DNA from: MedAcidi-G1 sp002294285
Lineage (GTDB): Bacteria; Actinomycetota; Acidimicrobiia; Acidimicrobiales; MedAcidi-G1
NCBI GenBank assembly: GCA_963999645.1
Contig: CAXEUY010000012.1
Coordinates: forward strand, 1 to 56,584
Length of the DNA stretch: 56,584 bases
Direction of reading: 5' to 3'
Below are positions 17,634 through 25,229 of this stretch, in pieces. The position numbers and the translations under genes are program-made. The number at the start of each line of letters is the position of its first letter. Position 1 is the first letter of the stretch. The notes under the pieces were generated by a model that worked only from the letters and a program-made list of their open reading frames with translations, did no database searches and was not told where the DNA came from.

Positions 17634-18863
17634 TTACTTTTCAAATCCTTCTCTGCCTGAAGGAGGATCGTAAAGTGGGGTTAGTTGAAGTTCTTCTCCA
17701 TTCCAAGGATTTGCTTTAGCTATATTTTCATTCAGAGTCACACCAAGCCCCGGTTCCGATGATGGTATTACAAGTCCTTCAGAAAACACAATAGGCTTTT
17801 CGAGAATTTCAGCATGAAAACCGGACCAATCTTCGATCGACTCTAAAATTAAAAAATTTGGTGTGCAGGTAGCCAATTGAATATTTGCAGCAGCTACTAC
17901 AGGACCGCAGTAGCAGTGTGGAGCTAGCACAGCCTGTTTAACTTCTGCAACGGAAGCAATTTTTTTACCTTGTAAAATACCCCCGCAACGACCGAGATTG
18001 GGTTGGATTATTGAAGCCGCACCATATTCTAGAAGTCTTGCAAATTCACCAACTGTTGTGAGTCTTTCTCCGGCCGCAACCGGAATCGAAGTTCCAGCAG
18101 CAACTCGAGCCATTCCTTCGACATCATCAGGAGGAACAGGTTCTTCGAACCACAGAGGATCGTATTTTTCCAGAACTCTCGCAAGTCTTAGAGCTCCTGA
18201 TGGAGTGAATTGACCATGAGTGCCAAACAAGATGTCAGCACTAGTGCCAAGAGTTTCCCGAAGTGCTCCAACCATTGATTCACAAAACTCCAATTCACTC
18301 GGAGTGGGTTGACGACCGTCAAAAACTGAATATGAACTAGCAGGGTCAAATTTTACTGCAGTAAAACCTTTTTGGATTGCAGAAGCAGCTGCTTCAGCAG
18401 CTAAAGAGGGATCATTATAGATATTTTTTTCCGTGGAAGGATTATATGTATCTTCTCCATCGGGAGGATAAAGATATGTGTATGCACGTAACCCTTCGTG
18501 AACACGACCTCCTAAAAGCTCATAAACGGGTTTATTACATTCTTTCCCGATTAAATCCCAGCAGGCCATTTCGAGAGAACTAATAACTCCACATAAAGTA
18601 GGGTCCGGGCGAAGCGCATAACCCACTCCATAAGAGCGACGCCAAAAAGTTTCAACATGGAAAGGGTTTTCTCCGATAAGAAATCGATCTGCAGTGTCCT
18701 CAATCATTTTTGCAATGAGATGAGGATTGAAAGTAGCAGAGTAGGCTTCACCAATTCCGGAAATGCCACTGTCAGTTGTCAACTTTACGAAAATAAAGTA
18801 ACGACCTCCATGACGTGGCGGAGGATTTGCTACTACAAATGTTTCAACTTCGGTTACTTTCAC
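17634..18863 (-). CDS. Enolase-superfamily (mandelate racemase/muconate lactonizing) protein
   Basis: This 409-residue protein has a capping domain (about 1-125) and a (beta/alpha)7 barrel resembling galactonate/mannonate dehydratases. The barrel shows WFEEPV and AAGERL, two metal-binding Glu residues, and APHCYCG with the His used as base in galactonate dehydratase. At the third-strand site, where the family has Asp-x-His, it reads FGTHGQ: His is kept but the metal-ligand Asp is Gly. The start is GTG with AAGGA upstream; it overlaps the stop of the alcohol dehydrogenase by four bases. In marine bacteria an enolase-superfamily epimerase (HpbD) acts on hydroxyproline betaine, which would suit the MttB gene next to it, but the barrel residues look more like a dehydratase. 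Function unassigned. Confidence 0.82.
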   Translation of the reverse strand: MKVTEVETFVVANPPPRHGGRYFIFVKLTTDSGISGIGEAYSATFNPHLIAKMIEDTADRFLIGENPFHVETFWRRSYGVGYALRPDPTLCGVISSLEMACWDLIGKECNKPVYELLGGRVHEGLRAYTYLYPPDGEDTYNPSTEKNIYNDPSLAAEAAASAIQKGFTAVKFDPASSYSVFDGRQPTPSELEFCESMVGALRETLGTSADILFGTHGQFTPSGALRLARVLEKYDPLWFEEPVPPDDVEGMARVAAGTSIPVAAGERLTTVGEFARLLEYGAASIIQPNLGRCGGILQGKKIASVAEVKQAVLAPHCYCGPVVAAANIQLATCTPNFLILESIEDWSGFHAEILEKPIVFSEGLVIPSSEPGLGVTLNENIAKANPWNGEELQLTPLYDPPSGREGFEK

Positions 18864-19972
18864 TTTGGATCCTTTTTCGTGGAGTTAGGACATACAACAG
18901 CACGTATTGTCGATCCGCTACGCATTTCTTGAATCGCTTCATTTATTTCATCTAACGCATAAACACTCGAGACCATTTTTTCAAGATTGAGTTTTCCTTC
19001 GGTCCATAACTTGACCATTGATGGAATGTCAAAATGTGGGCGAGACGTACCCATTTTCGATCCAAGAATCTGTTGGTTTCTAGCTGCAATCAGACCCGGA
19101 TCAAATTCCGACATAATTCCATCTTCAGGCATGCCTACAAGCACGAGGGAGCCCATAGGAGCTAAAAGTTTCATTGACATTGAAACAGCTTCAGGCGCTG
19201 CTGTTGTAACGAAAGTAAAATCAGCGAGTCGACCGTCATTTATACTTTGAATCATTTTTTCCAAATCTTCTGTTGGGTCTAATGCGTGCGTTGCACCAAA
19301 TTGGAGAGCTAGATGCCTCTTATTTTCTAATGGGTCTACTGCAATTACAAACTTAGCTCCAGAGATTTTTGCGCCTTGTATAGCTGCTAGACCAACACCG
19401 CCACAGCCTACGACTACAGTGACATCATCTGGCCCAACTTTTGCAGTATTAAATACTGAACCCAGTCCTGTCATAACGCCGCAACCCAAAAGAGCTGCAA
19501 ACGTACTGGGCAAGTCTTCAGGTACAGGCACACATTGTGAAACATGAACTACTATTTCTTCTGCAAACCCTGCAGCGTTAAGACCATGTGTGATTTGTTC
19601 GCCTGCTTTTGTTCTTATCGGACTTGTCTCGTGTAGTCTCAGTTTTCCCGTGCAAGCAACGTCATGACCTCTTTCGCAAGCTAAACAAAGCCCACAGGTT
19701 CGAATAAGAGAAACGACTACCGGGTCTCCAACATTTAACTCTGTTTCAGTGTGAGGACCTATTTCCGCTACTTTTCCGGAAATTTCATGTCCTAAAACAA
19801 CGGGGTATTCAATTGCCCAACCTCCATCAATGTAAGTGATATCAGAGTGGCATATTGCGCAAGCATCGACAGTTACACGAACTTCGTCTAGTTCCGGAGA
19901 CGCCAATTCAATTTCTTCAATAGTTAAGTCTGAATTTGGTTCATGGCAAACAGCCGCTCTGATAAGAGTCAT
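18860..19972 (-). CDS. Zinc-dependent alcohol dehydrogenase (MDR family)
   Basis: This 370-residue protein is a medium-chain dehydrogenase. The catalytic zinc site shows in CHSDITYIDG and VVLGHEISG (about residues 38-69), the structural zinc in a CxxCxxC...C cluster (CGLCLACERGHDVAC), and the NAD site in VVGCGGVGLAAIQGA. It resembles the aryl/class III-like branch of bacterial alcohol dehydrogenases. It is the first gene of the minus-strand run leading to the enolase-superfamily, MttB, demethylase and DddP-like genes. It could oxidise an alcohol made from the carbon skeleton, for example 3-hydroxypropionate-type or sugar-derived products. The substrate is not visible in sequence. Confidence 0.88.
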   Translation of the reverse strand: MTLIRAAVCHEPNSDLTIEEIELASPELDEVRVTVDACAICHSDITYIDGGWAIEYPVVLGHEISGKVAEIGPHTETELNVGDPVVVSLIRTCGLCLACERGHDVACTGKLRLHETSPIRTKAGEQITHGLNAAGFAEEIVVHVSQCVPVPEDLPSTFAALLGCGVMTGLGSVFNTAKVGPDDVTVVVGCGGVGLAAIQGAKISGAKFVIAVDPLENKRHLALQFGATHALDPTEDLEKMIQSINDGRLADFTFVTTAAPEAVSMSMKLLAPMGSLVLVGMPEDGIMSEFDPGLIAARNQQILGSKMGTSRPHFDIPSMVKLWTEGKLNLEKMVSSVYALDEINEAIQEMRSGSTIRAVVCPNSTKKDPK

Positions 19973-20047
19973 TGAAAATTCCTAGACATCAGCGAATAAT
20001 ACTTTCAACTTTCCGAAATGGAATAGTCGAAAGCAATTTTGCTTTAA

Positions 20048-21058
20048 CTAGCCAAGAATGATTTCTGAGACTTCACGCAATTCATGGGATGTACGTGCGG
20101 CGATATTTAACATGGTTATAGGGCTATCTTCGAAAGCTTGAAGACGATCACGGATTCGATCAGTTGGTCCGACAAGACTGATTTCATCGCAAAAATCACT
20201 GGGAACAGCTGCAATTGCTTCTTCACGCTTGCCTTCTAGAAATAAATTCTGTATTTTTTTTGCTTCATTTTCGAATCCCATACGAGACATTAATTCAGTA
20301 TGAAAGTTCTTACCTTTTGCGCCCATACCACCTATATAGAGGGCGATGCTCATTTTTATGGGTAGCAAACCTGATTCGATATCATCTGTGACATTAACAA
20401 TCATATTTAGTGGTATTTCAAAGGTTTCTTTTCGATTCGAAATAACGTCACTGTAAACCTCCTGACGGTAAGGGGAATAGTAGAGCGGCAACCAGCCATC
20501 AGCTATTTCACAAGTCTGGGCTACATTTTTTGGCCCCTCAGCACCAATGAAAATAGGTATTTCTGTTCGAAGCGGATGCGTCATGATTTTGAGAGGTTTT
20601 CCAAGATCGGTTGAATCCGGCCCCCTGTAGGGGTGCTGAAAGAACTCACCTTCATAGGAAAGGTAGTCCTCGCGCTCAAAGGCAGTCCTCAGTATTTCAA
20701 CATACTCACGAGTTCGAGCTAAGGGACGTTTAAAGGGCTGTCCGTACCACCCTTCCACCACTTGAGGACCCGATACTCCTATCCCAAGAATTAATCGACC
20801 TGAAGAGAGGTGGTCTAGAGTTACAGCGTGCATCGCACAAGCGGTAGGTGTGCGAGCTGCAATTTGAACAACGCTTGTACCTAAGCGAATCTTGTCAGTT
20901 ACAGCAGCTAAATGGGCTAAAGGAGAAAAAGCGTCGGAACCCCAAGATTCCGAGGTCCACACAGTGTCCACGCCTAATTTTTCAGCTTCCTGTGTAAGTT
21001 CAACCCAGTCTTTAGGAGGTTGGGCTGACCAATACCCCCAAATCAGTCCCAGTTTCAT
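20048..21058 (-). CDS. LLM-class flavin/F420-dependent oxidoreductase
   Basis: This 336-residue protein has the luciferase-like TIM-barrel pattern of actinobacterial F420-dependent oxidoreductases: KLGLIWGYW at the start, VWTSESWGSDAF, LGTSVVQIAARTP and the SSGRLILGIGVSGPQVVEGW block (about residues 84-104). It would use F420 or FMN to reduce or oxygenate an organic substrate. The final section resembles N5,N10-methylene-H4MPT reductase-like members. It stands alone between the alcohol dehydrogenase run and the molybdate genes, with 75 bases downstream and 51 upstream, so it is probably a separate transcript. Confidence 0.87.
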   Translation of the reverse strand: MKLGLIWGYWSAQPPKDWVELTQEAEKLGVDTVWTSESWGSDAFSPLAHLAAVTDKIRLGTSVVQIAARTPTACAMHAVTLDHLSSGRLILGIGVSGPQVVEGWYGQPFKRPLARTREYVEILRTAFEREDYLSYEGEFFQHPYRGPDSTDLGKPLKIMTHPLRTEIPIFIGAEGPKNVAQTCEIADGWLPLYYSPYRQEVYSDVISNRKETFEIPLNMIVNVTDDIESGLLPIKMSIALYIGGMGAKGKNFHTELMSRMGFENEAKKIQNLFLEGKREEAIAAVPSDFCDEISLVGPTDRIRDRLQAFEDSPITMLNIAARTSHELREVSEIILG

Positions 21059-21109
21059 TCAATGCCTTTCTTATTTTTACCCAATGTATAGCTGTATTTA
21101 ATATAAATA

Positions 21110-22123
21110 TCACTCCATAGTGGTTATAAGCTCTGTTGCCTTAAATGCTGCCCAAACTGTGTCACCAGCGCGAAGTTTGAGAGTCTGAAAAGCATTCTGG
21201 GTAATTTCAGCCATGAAGTTTATTCCACCTTCCAAATTCACTCGTACGTTCTGACCAATAGGGTTTATTTCCAATATCTCTGCTTGTAGAACGTTTCTGG
21301 GGCTACCTGCAGGTTTTTCTCTGTAAAGAGCAATGGCTTTTGGCGGTATAACTATATTTACAAGACCTTTAAATGGTTCGCTTAAAATCAGCTCTACTCC
21401 TTTTTCGGTTGTGGCTATGAGTCCATCTGCTGAAGCGGTGACGAAGTTTAGTTCGACAAGAGAAGCAGAATAGGCCGTTGCAGGGAAACTCTTCACTTCA
21501 TTGGGACTCCCTGATTGGGTTATCAGACCATTTTCTAAAATAAGTAAATGTTCAGATAAGGAAGCTGCTTCAAGGGGATCGTGTGTGACTAGTAAAGTTG
21601 TAATTTCTCTTTGTGTTTTCAAGTAACGGTGAATAATTGTTTTACTCTTTTCATCAAGACCTGTTGAAGGTTCGTCGAGTAAAAGTATTTTAGGTTTCGA
21701 TGCAATAGCTCGGGCAATCGCTACCCGTTGTGATTCACCTCCAGAGCAGCTACCTGCTTTTCGTTCCTGCAGATGTGTTAATTCGAATAAGTCAATTAAT
21801 TCACTTGCTTTTTCTTTAGAAGACCTAGGGCTGAACTCGACATTCTGTTTCACAGTTAAATGATTAAATAGCACCTGGTTTTGAGGAACCCAGCCAACAT
21901 TCCTATGACGCGGTTCAACAAAAGTCTTTCCTGAGTCCATCACTTTTGTGTCTATTTTCAATTCACCTGAAGTTAGTTTCTCTAAACCATTTATTATTTT
22001 TAACAACGTCGATTTGCCTGAGCCGTTGGGTCCAAGGATGCTCACCGTTTTATTTCGCGCGACTTCAAAGTTCACTTTCAAACTAAAGTGCTCCTGCTTC
22101 AAAGACCCGTTCAAATAAAGCAT
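21110..22123 (-). CDS. modC: Molybdate ABC transporter ATP-binding protein
   Basis: This 337-residue protein has Walker A GPNGSGKST (about 31-39), Q-loop VGWVPQNQVLF, signature CSGGESQRVAIARA (a Cys/Glu variant of LSGGQ), Walker B ILLLDEPS and switch VTHD. A TOBE/Mop-like molybdate-binding domain (about 270-335) ends it, as in ModC. It is the last gene of the run mop regulator, modA, modB, modC, two bases after modB. It drives molybdate uptake, needed for the molybdenum hydroxylase at 34973-37270. Confidence 0.88.
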   Translation of the reverse strand: MLYLNGSLKQEHFSLKVNFEVARNKTVSILGPNGSGKSTLLKIINGLEKLTSGELKIDTKVMDSGKTFVEPRHRNVGWVPQNQVLFNHLTVKQNVEFSPRSSKEKASELIDLFELTHLQERKAGSCSGGESQRVAIARAIASKPKILLLDEPSTGLDEKSKTIIHRYLKTQREITTLLVTHDPLEAASLSEHLLILENGLITQSGSPNEVKSFPATAYSASLVELNFVTASADGLIATTEKGVELILSEPFKGLVNIVIPPKAIALYREKPAGSPRNVLQAEILEINPIGQNVRVNLEGGINFMAEITQNAFQTLKLRAGDTVWAAFKATELITTME

Positions 22124-22125
22124 TG

Positions 22126-22917
22126 TTATTTACCCGGTAACCATTGATCGCGGAACGGAACAAGAATCGCTAGCGAAGTTACTATCATCACCAAACTGAG
22201 AGCTAAAGCAGCTTCGGGGTTAGTTTCCAGTGCAAGAAAAACAGCCAGAGGCAATGTCTGAGTTTCACCCGGCAAGTTTCCTGCAAAAGTTATTGTTGCC
22301 CCAAACTCACCAAGTGCCCTAGCCCAAGAGAGAGCAAGTCCCGCAATTATTGAAGGGAGAATCCGAGGCATTGTTATTCTCAAAAAGATCTTTGAAGGTG
22401 AAGCTCCCAGTGTTTCTGCTACCTGTTCAAAGTCTTCATTGATTGAACGAAAAGCAGATTCAACGGCAACCACAAAAAAGGGCATTGAAACAAAAACCGC
22501 CGCTAACACAGACCCGGTTGTACTGAATGGGAGAGTTACACCGAACCAATTATCGAGCCATTTACCCAAAAAACCCTGTCTTCCAAAAGCGAATAGCAAA
22601 GCAGTTCCCCCTACTACTGGTGGAAGAACCATTGGGAGTAATACCACTGCACGAAGAAGTTTCAAAAAAGGAAATCTCGCCCTAGCCAAAAACCATGCAA
22701 TCGGAGTGCCTAATGCAAGCACTATCAGAGTGGCTGAAAAACTCACAAGCAGTGACAGAAAGAAAGCATCTAAAACAACTTCGCTTCCCAGAAGATCCGT
22801 CAAGCCAGACCAAGGCATTCTTTGCAGCAGTCCCACAAGGGGAGACAAAAGAAAGAGAATTGCAATAAGTGCAACTAACTCAATCGTTTTAGGGAGCCTA
22901 TTCATGGGAAAAACCAT
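22126..22917 (-). CDS. modB: Molybdate ABC transporter permease
   Basis: This 263-residue protein has about six hydrophobic segments and the EAA loop of binding-protein-dependent permeases (VAETLGASPSKIFLRITMPRILPSI). ALGEFGATITFAGNLPGETQTLPLAVF is the typical ModB section, where the channel and molybdate pathway lie. Its start region overlaps modA by 20 bases; Met5 (ATG 22905) is an equally possible start. It sits in the cytoplasmic membrane with ModC. Confidence 0.9.
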   Translation of the reverse strand: MVFPMNRLPKTIELVALIAILFLLSPLVGLLQRMPWSGLTDLLGSEVVLDAFFLSLLVSFSATLIVLALGTPIAWFLARARFPFLKLLRAVVLLPMVLPPVVGGTALLFAFGRQGFLGKWLDNWFGVTLPFSTTGSVLAAVFVSMPFFVVAVESAFRSINEDFEQVAETLGASPSKIFLRITMPRILPSIIAGLALSWARALGEFGATITFAGNLPGETQTLPLAVFLALETNPEAALALSLVMIVTSLAILVPFRDQWLPGK

Positions 22918-23617
22918 GTTCAGAGAAAATTTCTTTAGCTGTTTCGGAACTCAAAAAATCAGAAAAATCATCTCCCTTTTTTCCTTTTGAAGCCAAAGTA
23001 TAAGACACGCAGGGACAGATCTTTTCTTGAGGCCATGCCTCAACTACTTTTGGTTCGTTTTTAAGGTCAGTTTCGTAAACTATTCCTAGATCTACTTCTG
23101 ATGCAGCGACACGAGCTAAAACTCCTTTGACATTTAATTCGTATGTATCTGCATTTACAATTCCAAATCGTGATCTTGTAGTATCACCGCAAGGCACACC
23201 TTCAGAACAAATAGCAATCAGCTTTTCTTCTAGTTGTAAGTCTTTCGGACCAAAACTCTTATCAGTAAAATCACGAGGCTTTACAACAACCAACGAGTTT
23301 TGAGTGAAATCTTTCAGAAAGTTGTTAAAGCCCAAACCGTCGAGAAGTTCAAAATCAGCCGTAATGAAAACATCCACAGATGCCCCATCTCTAAGTTGTG
23401 CAGCAAGATGATTTGAGCCACCAAAAATTGTTATTGCTTTCACGTTTGAAACCTTTTCATATTGTTCAACCATCTCCGAAACCACTTCAGTCAGAGAAGA
23501 CGCTGCATAAACAGTTATTTCTTGCTCATGATTGCTGCATCCTGAAAAACCAAATAGAGAAAATCCAAGAGCTAGCAGAAACTTGTTCGAGTTATTGAGG
23601 ACGTTCAATAACCACAT
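22898..23617 (-). CDS. modA: Molybdate-binding lipoprotein
   Basis: This 239-residue protein opens with a lipoprotein signal (hydrophobic residues about 11-24, lipobox FSGC with Cys27). It continues with ITVYAASSLTEVV, the ModA motif whose Ser residues bind the oxyanion, and later GSNHLAAQLRDGASVDVFITAD and VDLGIVYETDLK. It would be the extracytoplasmic molybdate/tungstate-binding protein. Its start overlaps the end of the regulator gene by 26 bases and its end overlaps modB, so the operon is tightly coupled. Confidence 0.9.
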   Translation of the reverse strand: MWLLNVLNNSNKFLLALGFSLFGFSGCSNHEQEITVYAASSLTEVVSEMVEQYEKVSNVKAITIFGGSNHLAAQLRDGASVDVFITADFELLDGLGFNNFLKDFTQNSLVVVKPRDFTDKSFGPKDLQLEEKLIAICSEGVPCGDTTRSRFGIVNADTYELNVKGVLARVAASEVDLGIVYETDLKNEPKVVEAWPQEKICPCVSYTLASKGKKGDDFSDFLSSETAKEIFSEHGFSHE

Positions 23618-23984
23618 TGGTTGCCTTTACAGCAGCTACTGCTAGAGCGCCTGGTTTTAAGCCAAGTTCTTCAGCAGCTTCAGCAGAAATTAAAGAAACA
23701 ACGCGATGCGGTCCCGCTTGCATCTCCACTTGAGCCATAACCCCATCAGCGACAACACGAGTGATTAGGCCAGTAAAGCGATTTCGAGCTGAAAGTGTAG
23801 CTCCGTCCTGTTCATTGGAGTCTGAAAATTCCTGAGCCAGTTTTGCAAGGTCTGTTCCATCAATGAGTCGATGTCCACCTTCAGTTCGTTCTGTTAAAAG
23901 ACGACCTGAATCAGCCCAGCGTCTTACAGTGTCAGTACTAACGCCAAGTAATTGTGCTGCTTCACCTATCTTAAACTTGTACAT
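23592..23984 (-). CDS. MerR/BldC-type HTH protein with molybdate-binding Mop domain
   Basis: This 130-residue protein fuses a MerR-like helix-turn-helix (residues 4-50: KIGEAAQLLGVSTDTVRRWA, with a GGHR wing) to a single Mop/TOBE domain (about 65-128: SARNRFTGLITRVVADGVMAQVEM, then VSLISAEAAEELGLKPG). This layout is common upstream of mod genes in Actinobacteria. It should bind molybdate and control modABC. It is the first gene of the operon; a very AT-rich 70-base region precedes it and separates it from the divergent gene at 24055. Confidence 0.88.
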   Translation of the reverse strand: MYKFKIGEAAQLLGVSTDTVRRWADSGRLLTERTEGGHRLIDGTDLAKLAQEFSDSNEQDGATLSARNRFTGLITRVVADGVMAQVEMQAGPHRVVSLISAEAAEELGLKPGALAVAAVKATNVVIERPQ

Positions 23985-24054
23985 ACAATAAAAAATACTA
24001 AAAAAACTTGCAAATACAACTTAATTATATATAAATATAAATTATGCTTTTGAT
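23985..24054. promoter_or_regulatory. AT-rich divergent promoter region of the mod operon
   Basis: These 70 bases are nearly all A and T and lie between the start of the mop regulator and the start of the small flavin-fold gene. ATAC recurs three times near the regulator side (23983, 23995, 24014), which might be direct repeats for a BldC-like HTH. TATAAATT about 15 bases before the rightward ATG could be a -10 element, with little room for a leader. All of this is weak pattern evidence. Confidence 0.3.
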
Positions 24055-24378
24055 ATGAGTGTTAAAGTCACAAGTGAGGACATAGAAAAACGTCTTGACG
24101 AATACGGCAATTCTGCATTTGTGGTCACAGTCGATGCAGACTTCAAAATAAAAGTCGTGAATTCATCGATCCTCTCTAAAGAGGATTTTCTCATTTGCGC
24201 ACCGGGGCAAGGCACCCTTAGCAACCTGAAACACAATAGTTCGGTTACTTTAATATTCCAGCCTCACACCGAAGGTGGATTTAGCATGATTATCGATGGT
24301 GATGGTGAAGTTCTAGACCCAGAAGAAGGAACCATAAAAATATCCTTTATTAACGGAGTTCTTCATAGACCTGCATGA
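24055..24378 (+). CDS. Small PNPOx-like (flavin reductase fold) protein
   Basis: This 107-residue protein has the short split-barrel pattern seen in small actinobacterial pyridoxamine-phosphate-oxidase-like proteins: FVVTVDADFKIKVV, LICAPGQGTLSNLKHN and VTLIFQPHTEGGFSMIIDGDGEV. Family members bind FMN, F420 or haem, and the type here is not evident. The start lacks a ribosome site and follows a TATAAATT box closely, so the mRNA may be leaderless. It is divergent from the molybdate regulator. The family call is moderate. Confidence 0.6.
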   Translation: MSVKVTSEDIEKRLDEYGNSAFVVTVDADFKIKVVNSSILSKEDFLICAPGQGTLSNLKHNSSVTLIFQPHTEGGFSMIIDGDGEVLDPEEGTIKISFINGVLHRPA

Positions 24379-24413
24379 AATAATTTGGGATTGCAATTGA
24401 TGTTAAAAAGTTA

Positions 24414-25229
24414 TTAGTCAGACTTTTTTTTCTTAATTTCAGCTAAGTAGGCAGCTTGTGCTTTTTGTGACTCTGGGTCGGCCATTGCGACTTCTAAACC
24501 ATCTGCGTCTGCCCATGATCTGGCTATTCCTACCATTTGAGAAGTGACTGCATTCACATGTGCTTTTGTTGAGAGAATAGCAACTTTGGATTTAGATGCT
24601 ATTGCTGACGCTAACGCATTTACTGAAGTGTCAATTTCATCACTGGTTACAACTTTATTTACAAAACCTGTTTTGTGGGCCTCTTCAGCATCAAATGGTC
24701 TACAAGTCATAACTAATTCCTTAGTTAGAGTAGGGCCGATTTCTCTCACTAGCCTTGGAATTCCACCCCAAGCCAAAGGAATTCCCAAGTCAACTTCTGG
24801 GATCGAAAAAATCGTATCAGCGGAAGCAATTCTAAGATCACAAGCTGCAGCGAGCACCACACCACCGCCTACAACATGACCATGAAGACGTGCAATTGCC
24901 ACAGCAGACATCTTCTCGATCGAATCTGCCATAAGTCGACCCAAGTCAGCAGGTTTTTTACCTGCTGCTTTTCCTTGTGAGCTTTGGTTGTTGTCTCCGA
25001 AAGCATCAATATCGAAGCCGGCACAGAATGATTTACCTGCTCCGCTAATAACTACAACCCGTAAATCAGGTTGTTGGTCGAACCAGTCAGCAGCTTCAAT
25101 TATTTCTTTCATAAGAGTAGCGGATAAGGCGTTTAGACGTTCCGGCCTGTTCAGTTGCATATGCGCTGTTCTTCCATCACAAGAAACAACTAATTGTTCA
25201 AAATTTGGTTGAGCAGACATTTCAATCAT
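24414..25229 (-). CDS. Enoyl-CoA hydratase/isomerase family protein
   Basis: This 271-residue crotonase-fold protein has LNRPERLNALS at the start, the oxyanion hole motifs KSFCAGFDIDAFG and LHGHVVGGGVVLAAACD, and PEVDLGIPLAWGG, where hydratases have catalytic acids: here Asp in VDLGIP rather than Glu. The C-terminal helices are full length. The ATG start overlaps the valS stop by eight bases; Met4 (25220) is an alternative start. Cotranscription with valS seems to reflect genome compaction rather than function. The substrate is not predicted. Confidence 0.85.
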   Translation of the reverse strand: MIEMSAQPNFEQLVVSCDGRTAHMQLNRPERLNALSATLMKEIIEAADWFDQQPDLRVVVISGAGKSFCAGFDIDAFGDNNQSSQGKAAGKKPADLGRLMADSIEKMSAVAIARLHGHVVGGGVVLAAACDLRIASADTIFSIPEVDLGIPLAWGGIPRLVREIGPTLTKELVMTCRPFDAEEAHKTGFVNKVVTSDEIDTSVNALASAIASKSKVAILSTKAHVNAVTSQMVGIARSWADADGLEVAMADPESQKAQAAYLAEIKKKKSD

